Source: Novosphingobium sp. UBA6722 (GTDB lineage Bacteria; Pseudomonadota; Alphaproteobacteria; Sphingomonadales; Sphingomonadaceae). From it: a DNA stretch of 6,671 bases. The notes beneath the pieces were generated by a model. The model made no database searches and was not told the origin of the DNA. It saw only the letters and a program-made list of their open reading frames with translations. The DNA is taken from NCBI GenBank assembly GCA_002454125.1, contig DKII01000139.1, positions 1 through 6,671 on the forward strand, in the 5' to 3' direction. The position numbers and the translations under genes are program-made. Shown here in pieces: positions 1 through 6,155 of the stretch; within the stretch, counting starts at the first letter, position 1; each line of letters starts with the position of its first letter.

Positions 1-807
1 GGCGTAGAGTGCCTTGCGGTCGAGTCCGGTTGCCTTGGCAACGGCGGCAACGGCCTGCGAAGCCTTGTCAGTCGCCAGGGCCGCGCGCAGCAGGGCATCA
101 ACGTCATGCTCAACCGCCGCTGCCTCGCCCGGCGGGGCGATGACCAGCGCGATCTCGCCCTTGGGTGGATTGGCGCTGTAATGGGCAATCAGTTCTTCGG
201 CTGAGCCGGTGCGGCATTCCTCGAACCGCTTGGTCAGTTCGCGGGCAACGGCCACTTCCCGACCCGGAAGTTCTTCACCAATCGCCGCCAAGGCATCGGT
301 CAGGCGTGGTGCGGTTTCATAGAAAACCAGTGTGGTCTCTACCGTCGCCAGCCCGCGCAGGGCATCGCGGCGGGCCTTGTCCTTGTTGGGTAAGAAACCG
401 GCAAACAGGAACCGGTCGCTCGGCAGTCCGGCCAGGGTCAGCGCCATGATCGCCGCGCTCGGCCCGGGCAGGCTGGTGACCGGAATGCCGCGCTCGCGGG
501 CGGCGCGGACCAGCTTGAAACCCGGATCCGAGATCAGCGGCGTACCCGCATCACTGACCAGCGCCACCGGCTGTTGACTGGCCAGCGCCAGGATATGATC
601 GCGCGTCGCCTCGCTAGCATGATCGTCGTAGCGAATAAGCTTCTGTTTTATTTCGAGATGATGCAGCAGTTTGCCCGTGACACGGGTATCCTCACAGGCT
701 ACCGCAGCTACGCCACGCAGCGTCGCTATCGCCCGCAGGGTGATGTCGCCCAGATTGCCAATCGGCGTGGCGACAATGTAAAGTCCTGGGGAGAGCGGCG
801 CGTCCAT
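1..807 (-). CDS. rsmI: 16S rRNA (cytidine(1402)-2'-O)-methyltransferase RsmI, 3' end cut by window edge
   Basis: RsmI uses S-adenosylmethionine to methylate the 2'-O of C1402 in the decoding centre of 16S rRNA, acting on the 30S subunit in the cytoplasm. Reading the minus strand from the ATG at 807 gives 269 codons with no stop before the edge. Family motifs, in order: VATPIGNLGDIT (residues 12-23), CEDTR (38-42), SDAGTPLISDPG (85-96), PGPSA (114-118), FYETAPRL (162-169), RELTKRFEE (189-197) and KGEIALV (216-222). The last 25 residues look like the small C-terminal helical domain. Family members are about 280-290 aa, so roughly 10-25 residues are missing. The start is well fixed, because an in-frame TAG lies two codons upstream of the ATG, though no good Shine-Dalgarno is visible. 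It is divergent from the LpoA-like gene. In many alphaproteobacteria yraN and gshB follow rsmI and would lie off the left edge (inference). Identification is very secure. Confidence 0.96.
   Translation of the reverse strand, partial: MDAPLSPGLYIVATPIGNLGDITLRAIATLRGVAAVACEDTRVTGKLLHHLEIKQKLIRYDDHASEATRDHILALASQQPVALVSDAGTPLISDPGFKLVRAARERGIPVTSLPGPSAAIMALTLAGLPSDRFLFAGFLPNKDKARRDALRGLATVETTLVFYETAPRLTDALAAIGEELPGREVAVARELTKRFEECRTGSAEELIAHYSANPPKGEIALVIAPPGEAAAVEHDVDALLRAALATDKASQAVAAVAKATGLDRKALYA
755..782 (+). promoter_or_regulatory. Weak candidate promoter of the LpoA-like lipoprotein gene, inside rsmI
   Basis: TTGCCA (755-760) and TGTAAA (777-782) are 16 bp apart on the plus strand and would give a leader of about 55 nt. 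The elements overlap rsmI codons for the conserved VATPIGN motif, so the bases are constrained by coding and the match may be chance. Confidence 0.18.
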
Positions 808-828
808 GCCAAGCTAATGGACCGCCAC

Positions 829-836
829 GAGGGGAG
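829..836 (+). promoter_or_regulatory. Ribosome binding site of the LpoA-like gene
   Basis: GAGGGGAG is a strong purine-rich Shine-Dalgarno. It stands 9 nt before the ATG at 846 and 6 nt before the in-frame GTG at 843. Both starts are possible and differ by one residue. ATG is preferred as the stronger codon. Confidence 0.7.
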
Positions 837-865
837 CGTAAAGTGATGACCTTCAATCGGCGCAA
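837..865 (-). promoter_or_regulatory. Candidate promoter of rsmI
   Basis: On the minus strand TTGCGC (860-865) and TTTACG (837-842) are separated by 17 bp, a plausible though imperfect sigma-70 -35/-10 pair. It would start a transcript about 23 nt before the rsmI ATG. The -35 lies inside the first codons of the divergent lipoprotein gene, which is unavoidable with only 38 bp between the two starts. Pattern match by eye only. Confidence 0.25.
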
Positions 866-1991
866 CGTCGTCATGCTGGGCGCCATCGTGCTGCTGGCGG
901 GCTGCAAGGTCATCCCCAAGGGCACCCCCACCCCCGCGCCGCCGCCGGAAGACCGGCCGACTGACGCACTGCCCGCCGATCAGCAGCGGCACCGCATCGC
1001 CCTGCTCGTGCCGATGAACGGCCCCAATGCCGATGTCGGGCAGTCGCTGGCCAATGCGACGACCATGGCGCTGCTTGATACCAATGCCCAGAACATCCGC
1101 ATCACGACCTATGACACCTCGGCCGGTCCCGCCGCCGCCGCGACCAAGGCGATCCAGGATGGCAACAAGCTGATCCTCGGCCCGCTGATGGGCGATGAGG
1201 TGCCCCCCGTTGCCACCATCGCCCGCGCCGCCCGGGTGCCGCTGATCTCCTATGCCAGCGATACCGGCACCAATGCCCGCGATGTCTTCGCAATGGGCAC
1301 GGCGCCGGGCAATTCGATCGGGCGGACCGTCAGCTTTGCCAAGGCACGCGGCATTGCGAAGTTCGCGCTGCTGGTTCCCAACGGCGATTACGGGGCCCGC
1401 GTCCGGCTGGCCTATGACGCAGCCATCAAGGCAGCGGGCGGCACCCTGGTGGCGAGCGAGAGCTATGATCGCTCCAACCCTTCGATTGTCAGCGCAGCCC
1501 GCCGCCTGCGGACGCGCGGCGGGTTCGATGCCGTGCTGATCGCCGATGGCGCGCGGTTTGCCGCCCAGGCTGCCCCGCAGCTCAAAACCCCCGGCGCGGC
1601 CAGTCCGCGGATCCTGGGCACCGAGCTGTGGAGCGGGGAAAGCGTGATCAGCTCTACCCCGGCGCTGCGCGGGGCATGGTTCTCGGCCATGGCGGATACC
1701 CGCTTCCGGACCTTTGCCGATAGTTACCAGAGCCGGTTTGGCACCAAACCCTTTCGCGTCGCCACCCAAGGCTATGACTCGGTCCTGCTGACCATCCGCG
1801 TGGCGCGCGACTGGCGCCTGGGGTCACCTTTCCCGACTGCCCGGTTGGCCGATACCGGTGGTTTTCTTGGCCTCGACGGTCCCTTCCGCTTCACGCCGTC
1901 GGGCCAGATCGAGCGGGCGCTGGAAGTCCGTGAAGCGCGCGCCGGGACCGTTGCGGTGGTCAGCCCGGCGCCCGACAAGTTCGGCGACTGA
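846..1991 (+). CDS. Penicillin-binding protein activator / LpoA-like lipoprotein with periplasmic-binding fold
   Basis: The product is a 381-aa predicted lipoprotein. A short basic N-terminus (RR at 5-6) and a hydrophobic stretch lead to the lipobox LAGC with Cys20, then a Pro/Thr-rich linker (about 24-44). From residue 48 to the end it reads as one type-I periplasmic-binding domain of the ABC-transporter receptor kind. It opens with RIALLVPMNGPNADVGQSL, followed by LILGPLMGDEVPPVA, VPLISYASD and FALLVPNGDYG. In gammaproteobacteria this fold is the C-terminal domain of LpoA, which activates PBP1A from the outer membrane; there it is preceded by a TPR-like domain that is absent here. The protein is therefore about half the length of E. 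coli LpoA. Synteny with divergent rsmI supports an LpoA-like role in peptidoglycan synthesis, but ligand binding (a Leu/Ile/Val-type receptor) cannot be excluded. No transporter genes are adjacent. An alternative GTG start lies at 843. Confidence 0.88.
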   Translation: MTFNRRNVVMLGAIVLLAGCKVIPKGTPTPAPPPEDRPTDALPADQQRHRIALLVPMNGPNADVGQSLANATTMALLDTNAQNIRITTYDTSAGPAAAATKAIQDGNKLILGPLMGDEVPPVATIARAARVPLISYASDTGTNARDVFAMGTAPGNSIGRTVSFAKARGIAKFALLVPNGDYGARVRLAYDAAIKAAGGTLVASESYDRSNPSIVSAARRLRTRGGFDAVLIADGARFAAQAAPQLKTPGAASPRILGTELWSGESVISSTPALRGAWFSAMADTRFRTFADSYQSRFGTKPFRVATQGYDSVLLTIRVARDWRLGSPFPTARLADTGGFLGLDGPFRFTPSGQIERALEVREARAGTVAVVSPAPDKFGD

Positions 1992-2011
1992 CGAAAACCC
2001 GCAGCCCCGCC

Positions 2012-2039
2012 TTGCTTAGCGGAATCCCCGCGTTCTATA
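2012..2039 (+). promoter_or_regulatory. Candidate parE promoter with a GANTC site in the spacer
   Basis: TTGCTT (2012-2017) and TCTATA (2034-2039) are 16 bp apart, a reasonable sigma-70-like pair. Transcription would begin around 2046-2048, almost at the parE ATG (2049), giving a leaderless or near-leaderless message. This fits the weak AGG at 2039-2041 as the only ribosome-binding sequence. GAATC at 2022-2026 is a CcrM-type GANTC site lying between the two elements. Known biology: in Caulobacter, GcrA acts with sigma-70 at methylated GANTC near or between promoter elements. Its use here is inference. Confidence 0.42.
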
Positions 2040-2048
2040 GGCGTTCCC

Positions 2049-4034
2049 ATGGCCGATGACCTGTTTGAAAAGCTGCCCCAAAGCAGCGGCGATTCCTATG
2101 ATGGTTCTGCGATCGAGGTGCTGGAGGGGCTTGAGCCCGTCCGCCGCCGCCCCGGCATGTACATTGGCGGCACCGACGAGCGCGCGCTGCACCACCTCGC
2201 GGCAGAAGTGCTCGACAACGCCATGGACGAAGCCGTTGCCGGCCATGCCAACCGGATCGAAGTCACGCTGGAAGAAGGCAACCGCCTGACCATCACCGAT
2301 AACGGTCGCGGGATCCCGGTGGACGAGCACCCGAAGTATCCCGGCAAGTCGGCGCTGGAAGTAATCCTCACCACGCTGCACTCGGGCGGCAAGTTCTCGG
2401 GCAAGGCCTATGCCACTTCGGGCGGTCTGCACGGGGTCGGCGTCTCGGTGGTCAACGCGCTGTCCACGCTTACCCGGATCGAAGTGGCCCGTAACAAGGA
2501 GCTTTACGCGCAGGAATTCTCGCGCGGCCTGCCCACCGGACCGCTGCAGCGCCTGGGCGGCACGCCCAACCGGCGCGGCACATCGGTCACCTTCGTGCCC
2601 GCTCTGGAGATTTTCGGCGAGGATGCGAAGTTCAAGCCAGCGCGGCTGTTCAAGCTGGCCCGGTCAAAGGCCTATCTGTTCGCCGGGGTCGAGATCCGCT
2701 GGAAGTGCGCGCCCTCGCTCGCCAGCGAGGAGGTCCCGGCGGAGGCCGTGTTCCAGTTCCCGGGCGGTCTGGCCGATCACCTCAAGGACCAGCTCGGGAC
2801 GCGCGAATGCGTGACCAGCCAGTTCTTCTCCGGCAGCCAGGACTTCCCCGGTGAGGAACAGGGCCGGGTCGAATGGGCCGTCGCCTGGCCGCTGTGGAGC
2901 GACGGGGCCTATTCCTGGTACTGCAACACTATCCCCACCCCTGATGGCGGGACGCATGAGGCAGGCCTGCGCGCCGCGCTGACCAAGGGCATCCGCGCCT
3001 TTGCGGACCTGGTCGGCCAGAAGAAGGCCAAGGATATCGCGCCCGAAGACGTGATCACCGGCAGCGAAATCATGCTCTCGGTCTTCATCCGCGATCCACA
3101 GTTCCAGAGCCAGACCAAGGACCGGCTCACCAGCCCGGAAGCCGCGCGGATGGTCGAAAATGCCGTGCGCGATCACTTCGACCATTTCCTTGCGGACAAC
3201 ATGGAGCGCGGCAAGGCGCTGCTCGGCCATGTGCTGGAGCGGATGGACGAGCGTCTGCGCCGCAAGCAGGAGCGTGAGGTCAAGCGCAAGACCGCGACAA
3301 ACGCCCGCAAGCTGCGCCTGCCCGGCAAGCTGACCGACTGCACCGGCGAAGGCGATGCCGAGACCGAGCTGTTCATCGTCGAAGGTGACAGCGCTGGTGG
3401 CAGCGCCAAGCAGGCGCGCGATCGCAAGACTCAGGCGATCCTGCCGATCCGCGGCAAGATCCTCAACGTCGCCAGCGCCACGGCTGACAAGATCCGCGCC
3501 AACAGCGAAATCGCCGACCTCGGCCTCGCCCTTGGCTGCGGCTTCCGCAAGGACTGCAACCCGGACAACCTGCGCTATGACCGCGTCATCATCATGACCG
3601 ACGCGGACGTTGACGGGGCCCACATCGCCACCCTGCTGATGACCTTCTTCTTCCAGGAAATGCCCGAAATCGTGCGGCGTGGTCACCTCTACTTGGCCCA
3701 GCCCCCGCTCTATCGGCTGACCGCGGGCAAGGAGAGCGCCTACGCCCGCGACGACGCGCACCGCGCCGAGCTGGAGGCGACGCAGTTCAAGGGCAAGAAG
3801 GTCGAAGTCGGCCGCTTCAAGGGCCTGGGTGAAATGAACCCGCAGCAGCTGCGCGAGACGACGATGGACCCGGCCAAGCGCAGCCTGATCCGCATCACTC
3901 TGCCGCCTGAATACGAAGGCCGGGCGGCGGTGAAGGACCTGGTCGACCGGCTGATGGGTCGCGATCCGGCCCAGCGTTTCATGTTCATCCAGAACCGCGC
4001 AGCCGATATCGATCCCGATCTGATCGACGCCTAA
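2049..4034 (+). CDS. parE: DNA topoisomerase IV subunit B (ParE)
   Basis: ParE pairs with ParC (not in this window) as a type IIA topoisomerase that decatenates daughter chromosomes and relaxes supercoils using ATP. The 661-aa product is full length. The GHKL ATPase domain holds the general base Glu53 and Asn57 in the AEVLDNAMDEA block, TDNGRGIP (83-90, Asp84) and the nucleotide lid GGLHGVGVSVVNA (125-137). The transducer domain carries the QTK loop (355-357). The TOPRIM domain has VEGDSAGG (444-451, Glu445) and TDADVDGAH (517-525, metal-binding Asp518 and Asp520). The C-terminal GRFKGLGEM block is at 588-596. ParE is preferred over GyrB because of its short length and the GGTDERALHHL sequence, and because it lacks the insertions and N-terminal features of alphaproteobacterial GyrB. 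GyrB cannot be formally excluded without an alignment. It follows the LpoA-like gene by 57 bp and probably has its own promoter. No key residue is missing. Confidence 0.95.
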   Translation: MADDLFEKLPQSSGDSYDGSAIEVLEGLEPVRRRPGMYIGGTDERALHHLAAEVLDNAMDEAVAGHANRIEVTLEEGNRLTITDNGRGIPVDEHPKYPGKSALEVILTTLHSGGKFSGKAYATSGGLHGVGVSVVNALSTLTRIEVARNKELYAQEFSRGLPTGPLQRLGGTPNRRGTSVTFVPALEIFGEDAKFKPARLFKLARSKAYLFAGVEIRWKCAPSLASEEVPAEAVFQFPGGLADHLKDQLGTRECVTSQFFSGSQDFPGEEQGRVEWAVAWPLWSDGAYSWYCNTIPTPDGGTHEAGLRAALTKGIRAFADLVGQKKAKDIAPEDVITGSEIMLSVFIRDPQFQSQTKDRLTSPEAARMVENAVRDHFDHFLADNMERGKALLGHVLERMDERLRRKQEREVKRKTATNARKLRLPGKLTDCTGEGDAETELFIVEGDSAGGSAKQARDRKTQAILPIRGKILNVASATADKIRANSEIADLGLALGCGFRKDCNPDNLRYDRVIIMTDADVDGAHIATLLMTFFFQEMPEIVRRGHLYLAQPPLYRLTAGKESAYARDDAHRAELEATQFKGKKVEVGRFKGLGEMNPQQLRETTMDPAKRSLIRITLPPEYEGRAAVKDLVDRLMGRDPAQRFMFIQNRAADIDPDLIDA

Positions 4035-4114
4035 ACATCCGTTTTTTCATCTGAAATTGGCCCGCTCGCACGGGTCGCACTGCCGCTTGCCAAACTCAAG
4101 TCATTTGATAGACA

Positions 4115-4120
4115 TATAAC
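4115..4120 (+). promoter_or_regulatory. Candidate -10 element for the DUF4349 lipoprotein gene
   Basis: TATAAC is the best -10-like hexamer in the 145-bp gap after parE, which is locally AT-rich around 4095-4120. No good -35 lies 16-18 bp upstream. TTGATA (4105-4110) is too close to pair with it, and TTGCCA (4087-4092) is 22 bp away. If used, transcription would begin near 4127, inside the palindrome at 4121-4137, leaving a leader of about 50 nt. Confidence 0.35.
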
Positions 4121-4137
4121 TCTACCGATTCGGTAGA
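4121..4137. promoter_or_regulatory. Perfect 17-bp palindrome, probable operator
   Basis: TCTACCGATTCGGTAGA is a perfect dyad with 8-bp arms around a single central base (4129). The size and the TACCGA..TCGGTA core resemble operators of TetR-family repressors (family knowledge, by resemblance only). It sits directly downstream of the candidate -10, where a bound dimer would block initiation. No regulator gene is adjacent, so any repressor would act in trans. The centre is also a GANTC methylation site (GATTC, 4127-4131), and a second one (GAGTC) is at 4151-4155. As RNA it would form a hairpin only by opening several central pairs, and no T-run follows, so it is not a terminator. Confidence 0.55.
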
Positions 4138-4166
4138 ACTAAACCCGCACGAGTCGGGTCCTGTCT

Positions 4167-4172
4167 GGAGAG
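4167..4172 (+). promoter_or_regulatory. Ribosome binding site of the DUF4349 lipoprotein gene
   Basis: GGAGAG lies 7 nt before the ATG at 4180. The nearer ATG at 4172 is in another frame and overlaps this site, so 4180 is the start. Confidence 0.7.
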
Positions 4173-4179
4173 TGATGTC

Positions 4180-5022
4180 ATGCGTCATCGCCTTAACCCC
4201 GCCATCGCCTTGTTACCCCTCGCCATCCTGTCTGCCTGTTCGCAGCAAAAGTCGGAAGATGCCGCCGCAACCAGTGAAGCAGCTGCTGCTGCCAACGACG
4301 CCGCACTACCCGATGTCTCGGCGGTCGCACCGGGTGTCGCCTTCACCTTCGCCTATGCCTTTACCCTGCCGGCGGAGAAGGTCAGCGATGTCCAGCAACG
4401 CCACGCCGCGGCCTGCGGCCAGCTAGGCCTGGACCGCTGCCGGGTGACCGGCATGGACTATCGCCAGCCGGCCGAAGGCGAAGCGGAAGGGCGGCTCGAT
4501 CTGCTGCTAGCACCGGAAGTCGCACCAGCATTCGGCCGCGAGGCGGTTGAACTGGTAAAGGCCGCGGAAGGCAAGGTGGCCGATGCCGCGGTCAGCGGCG
4601 AGAACGCCGGCGGCGCGATCGATGCTTCGCACCAGACAAGCCGCGGACTGAAGGCCGAAATGGCGCGGATCGAGGCGCGGCTCGCCACCCGCAGCCTGAC
4701 TCGCGAAAGCCGCACCGAACTCGAATCCCGCCTGACCTCGCTGCGCCGCGAACTCGCCAGCCAGGGCGAGGCGCGGGCCCGCGCCGAAAAATCGCTGGCG
4801 ACCACCCCGGTCACCCTGACCTACAGCAGCGAAGGCCTGCTCGGTTCGGACAATGCCTTCAGCGGCGCGGCCAAGGCTTCCTGGGCCAGCCTGACTACGA
4901 TGCTTTCGTTCCTGCTGGTTCTGGGCGGGGGTATTCTCCCCTGGGCCGCATTGGGCCTGCTGGGCTGGTTCGCCTGGCGCCGCCTGCGCCGGGCTTCACC
5001 CGCACCAGACGTCATGGGTTGA
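4180..5022 (+). CDS. DUF4349-type lipoprotein with C-terminal membrane helix
   Basis: The product is 280 aa with no known biochemical function. A signal sequence (MRHR, then a hydrophobic stretch) ends in a lipobox LSAC with Cys20. An Ala-rich linker (about 25-50) follows. Then comes a beta-type segment (FTFAYAFTLPAEKVSDVQQRH, about 55-75) with two cysteines (79 and 87) that could form a disulfide. A charged helical region, probably coiled coil, spans about 155-207 (LKAEMARIEARLATR and onward). VTLTYSS (211-217) precedes one transmembrane helix at about 238-266, followed by a basic tail (RRLRR, 267-271). This order of putative lipobox, 'sticky' strand, coiled coil, TITL-like strand and terminal helix is typical of DUF4349. 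Tail charge predicts a periplasmic body anchored in the inner membrane with a cytosolic C-terminus. The gene has its own promoter region and converges on the histidine kinase gene. Family assignment is from pattern memory, not a profile search. Confidence 0.82.
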   Translation: MRHRLNPAIALLPLAILSACSQQKSEDAAATSEAAAAANDAALPDVSAVAPGVAFTFAYAFTLPAEKVSDVQQRHAAACGQLGLDRCRVTGMDYRQPAEGEAEGRLDLLLAPEVAPAFGREAVELVKAAEGKVADAAVSGENAGGAIDASHQTSRGLKAEMARIEARLATRSLTRESRTELESRLTSLRRELASQGEARARAEKSLATTPVTLTYSSEGLLGSDNAFSGAAKASWASLTTMLSFLLVLGGGILPWAALGLLGWFAWRRLRRASPAPDVMG

Positions 5023-5028
5023 TCGCCG

Positions 5029-5970
5029 CTAGCAGGCGCCAGCCAGGTGCATCTCGCAGCGCAGGCCTTGCGGATTGAACGCCAGACTGGCCGGCCCCAG
5101 CACCGGGTCGGCCAGCAGGGCGGTTCCCAGCCCTTCCCGGTCCGGCGGTGCTACCTTCGGACCGCCCGTTTCTTGCCACACCAGTTGCGCCTCGCATTGC
5201 GCAATGTCCCAGTTGGTATCGATCCGGACGGTCCCGACATCGGAGGACAAAGCGCCATACTTTACAGCATTGGTGCACAGCTCATGGATCGCCAGCATCA
5301 AGGGAACACAAGCCTGGTGTGGCAGCGGACCGCTTACCCCGCAAAGCGCGATGCGATCACCGTCTCGGAACGGCAGACAGGCGCGGTTGATAGCCTCATG
5401 GAAATCGCATTGCTGCCGTTCCTGCTGCGACAGGATTTCCAAGCCGCCCGCCAGGGCGCTCATCCGCTTGGAGAAGACCGCGATAAAGTTGGCCGGATCT
5501 GCCTGATAGGTGAGCGATGCCAGGGAATTCACGACGGTAAGCGAGTTGCGCACCCGGTGCAAAAGTTCCTGGTTGAGATACTCGGCGCGCTCCGTGGCCG
5601 CTTGCAGGCGGGTGACTGTGGTTCGCAAAGTCTGGGCTATCGCCACCAGCAATCCACAGGACAGCACGAACAGCACCATCATCGCAATTGCCTGCCAGTC
5701 CGCCGTGATTGTCATCGTGGGCTTCAGGAACAGGAAGTTCACCACCGTAATCGAGGCAAGGATGCTGGCCATACCCGCTCGCCAGCCGGCCAGCAGCGCG
5801 CAAACCACAATAGCCGGAAAATAGGTCACGAACGGAACAGGGTTGGCCGCCGCGCCCAGCAGCCACCGCGCCAATGTGGCAACCGTCACGCAGGACAGCA
5901 TCACCACCAAACTGTTACCGAGGGTGGGCTTGCGCAGCATCCTCGATCGAACTGATTGCAGTTGAACCAT
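5029..5970 (-). CDS. HWE-family sensor histidine kinase with DUF4118-like membrane domain
   Basis: This 313-aa membrane sensor kinase would autophosphorylate on His and pass the phosphate to an unlinked response regulator. Four hydrophobic segments (about 18-40, 46-66, 68-84, 94-116) with PFVTYFPAIVVCALLAGWRAG match the DUF4118/KdpD-type membrane region. A linker helix follows (119-136), then the phospho-acceptor box LLHRVRNSL (His138). The ATPase domain shows the N-box HELCTNAVKYGALS (229-242, Asn234), the WQE signature (265-267), and GGP and GLG (280-282). The HELxTNAxKYGALS plus WxE pattern marks HWE kinases. The usual HRVKN has Arg141 instead of Lys, and GFG is GLG. The start at 5970 is chosen for its strong ribosome binding site. 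An upstream GTG at 6087 would add 39 residues lacking any recognisable feature. No response regulator lies in the window, so it is an orphan here. Its stop is 6 bp from that of the convergent lipoprotein gene. Confidence 0.9.
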   Translation of the reverse strand: MVQLQSVRSRMLRKPTLGNSLVVMLSCVTVATLARWLLGAAANPVPFVTYFPAIVVCALLAGWRAGMASILASITVVNFLFLKPTMTITADWQAIAMMVLFVLSCGLLVAIAQTLRTTVTRLQAATERAEYLNQELLHRVRNSLTVVNSLASLTYQADPANFIAVFSKRMSALAGGLEILSQQERQQCDFHEAINRACLPFRDGDRIALCGVSGPLPHQACVPLMLAIHELCTNAVKYGALSSDVGTVRIDTNWDIAQCEAQLVWQETGGPKVAPPDREGLGTALLADPVLGPASLAFNPQGLRCEMHLAGAC

Positions 5971-5974
5971 GCCA

Positions 5975-5980
5975 CCCTCC
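5975..5980 (-). promoter_or_regulatory. Ribosome binding site fixing the kinase start at 5970
   Basis: On the minus strand GGAGGG is followed after 4 nt by the ATG at 5970 (5 nt from the GGAGG core). This is the best Shine-Dalgarno in the window and is the reason for preferring the 313-aa over the 352-aa reading. Confidence 0.75.
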
Positions 5981-5995
5981 CGAAGGAGCGCGCGT

Positions 5996-6023
5996 GATAC
6001 TGTGAAGGCAGGCTCCCCGGCAA
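5996..6023 (-). promoter_or_regulatory. Candidate promoter of the histidine kinase gene
   Basis: On the minus strand TTGCCG (6018-6023) and AGTATC (5996-6001) are 16 bp apart, giving a transcript start about 20 nt before the ATG. The -10 is poor, which would suit an activator-dependent promoter. The direct repeats at 6036-6070 lie immediately upstream of its -35. Confidence 0.28.
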
Positions 6024-6035
6024 TGGGCACACAAG

Positions 6036-6070
6036 GTTTTGCGACGAGCCGAAAGTTTTGCGACGAACCG
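6036..6070. repeat. Two 16-bp direct repeats, 19-bp period
   Basis: GTTTTGCGACGAGCCG (6036-6051) and GTTTTGCGACGAACCG (6055-6070) differ at one base and are separated by three A residues. A 19-bp period is close to two helical turns, so two proteins could bind the same face. They lie in the divergent control region, just upstream of the candidate kinase promoter. Likely a tandem activator or response-regulator site (inference). No known consensus is recognised. Confidence 0.6.
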
Positions 6071-6113
6071 CGACTGGCTTTTTTCACGCTTGCGCCGCCC
6101 CGCGCCTCTCCCT

Positions 6114-6131
6114 ATCGTTTAACCGAACGAT
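6114..6131. promoter_or_regulatory. Inverted repeat ATCGTT-N6-AACGAT upstream of the MoxR gene
   Basis: Perfect 6-bp arms flank a 6-bp spacer (TAACCG), ending 24 bp before the ATG at 6156. The position is right for an operator or for part of the promoter of the ATPase gene. Arms this short can arise by chance in a region of this size. No clear -35/-10 pair was found for the ATPase gene. Confidence 0.3.
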
Positions 6132-6155
6132 TAATGACCGGGGATGACCACTTCC

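Noticed and set aside
726..1769. Long minus-strand open frame (347 codons) antisense to the LpoA-like gene and rsmI's 5' end
   Set aside because: Its translation is Gly/Arg/Ala-rich with no recognisable motifs, and it overlaps two well-supported genes. Long antisense frames are expected in GC-rich coding DNA.
2664..3761. Long minus-strand open frame (365 codons) antisense to parE
   Set aside because: It lies wholly inside the conserved TOPRIM and transducer coding region of parE. The protein has no family features, so it is a codon-bias shadow.
4009..4075. Possible rho-independent terminator after parE
   Set aside because: A TCGATC..GATCGA stem inside the last codons is about 16 nt from the T-run at 4042-4047, and the CCCG..CGGG dyad near 4062-4075 has no T-tract. 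Neither has terminator geometry.
5003..5045. Bidirectional terminator between the convergent lipoprotein and kinase genes
   Set aside because: Only a 4-bp CGCC..GGCG stem without flanking T-tracts is visible in and around the 6-bp gap.
5195..5206. 12-bp perfect palindrome CATTGCGCAATG
   Set aside because: It is inside the kinase coding region, explained by codons for a variable part of the ATPase domain, with no promoter nearby.
5047..5955. Plus-strand open frame (302 codons) antisense to the histidine kinase
   Set aside because: The sequence is Gln/Arg/His-rich and featureless, while the minus strand encodes a clear kinase with all motifs.
5971..6087. N-terminal extension of the histidine kinase from a GTG at 6087
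   Set aside because: The strong ribosome binding site lies directly before the ATG at 5970. The 39 extra residues look non-coding and would run through the direct repeats.
6119..6134. CtrA-like site TTAA...TTAA upstream of the MoxR gene
   Set aside because: The spacing is 8 bp, whereas the full CtrA box needs 7, and the trailing C is missing. A chance near-match is more likely.
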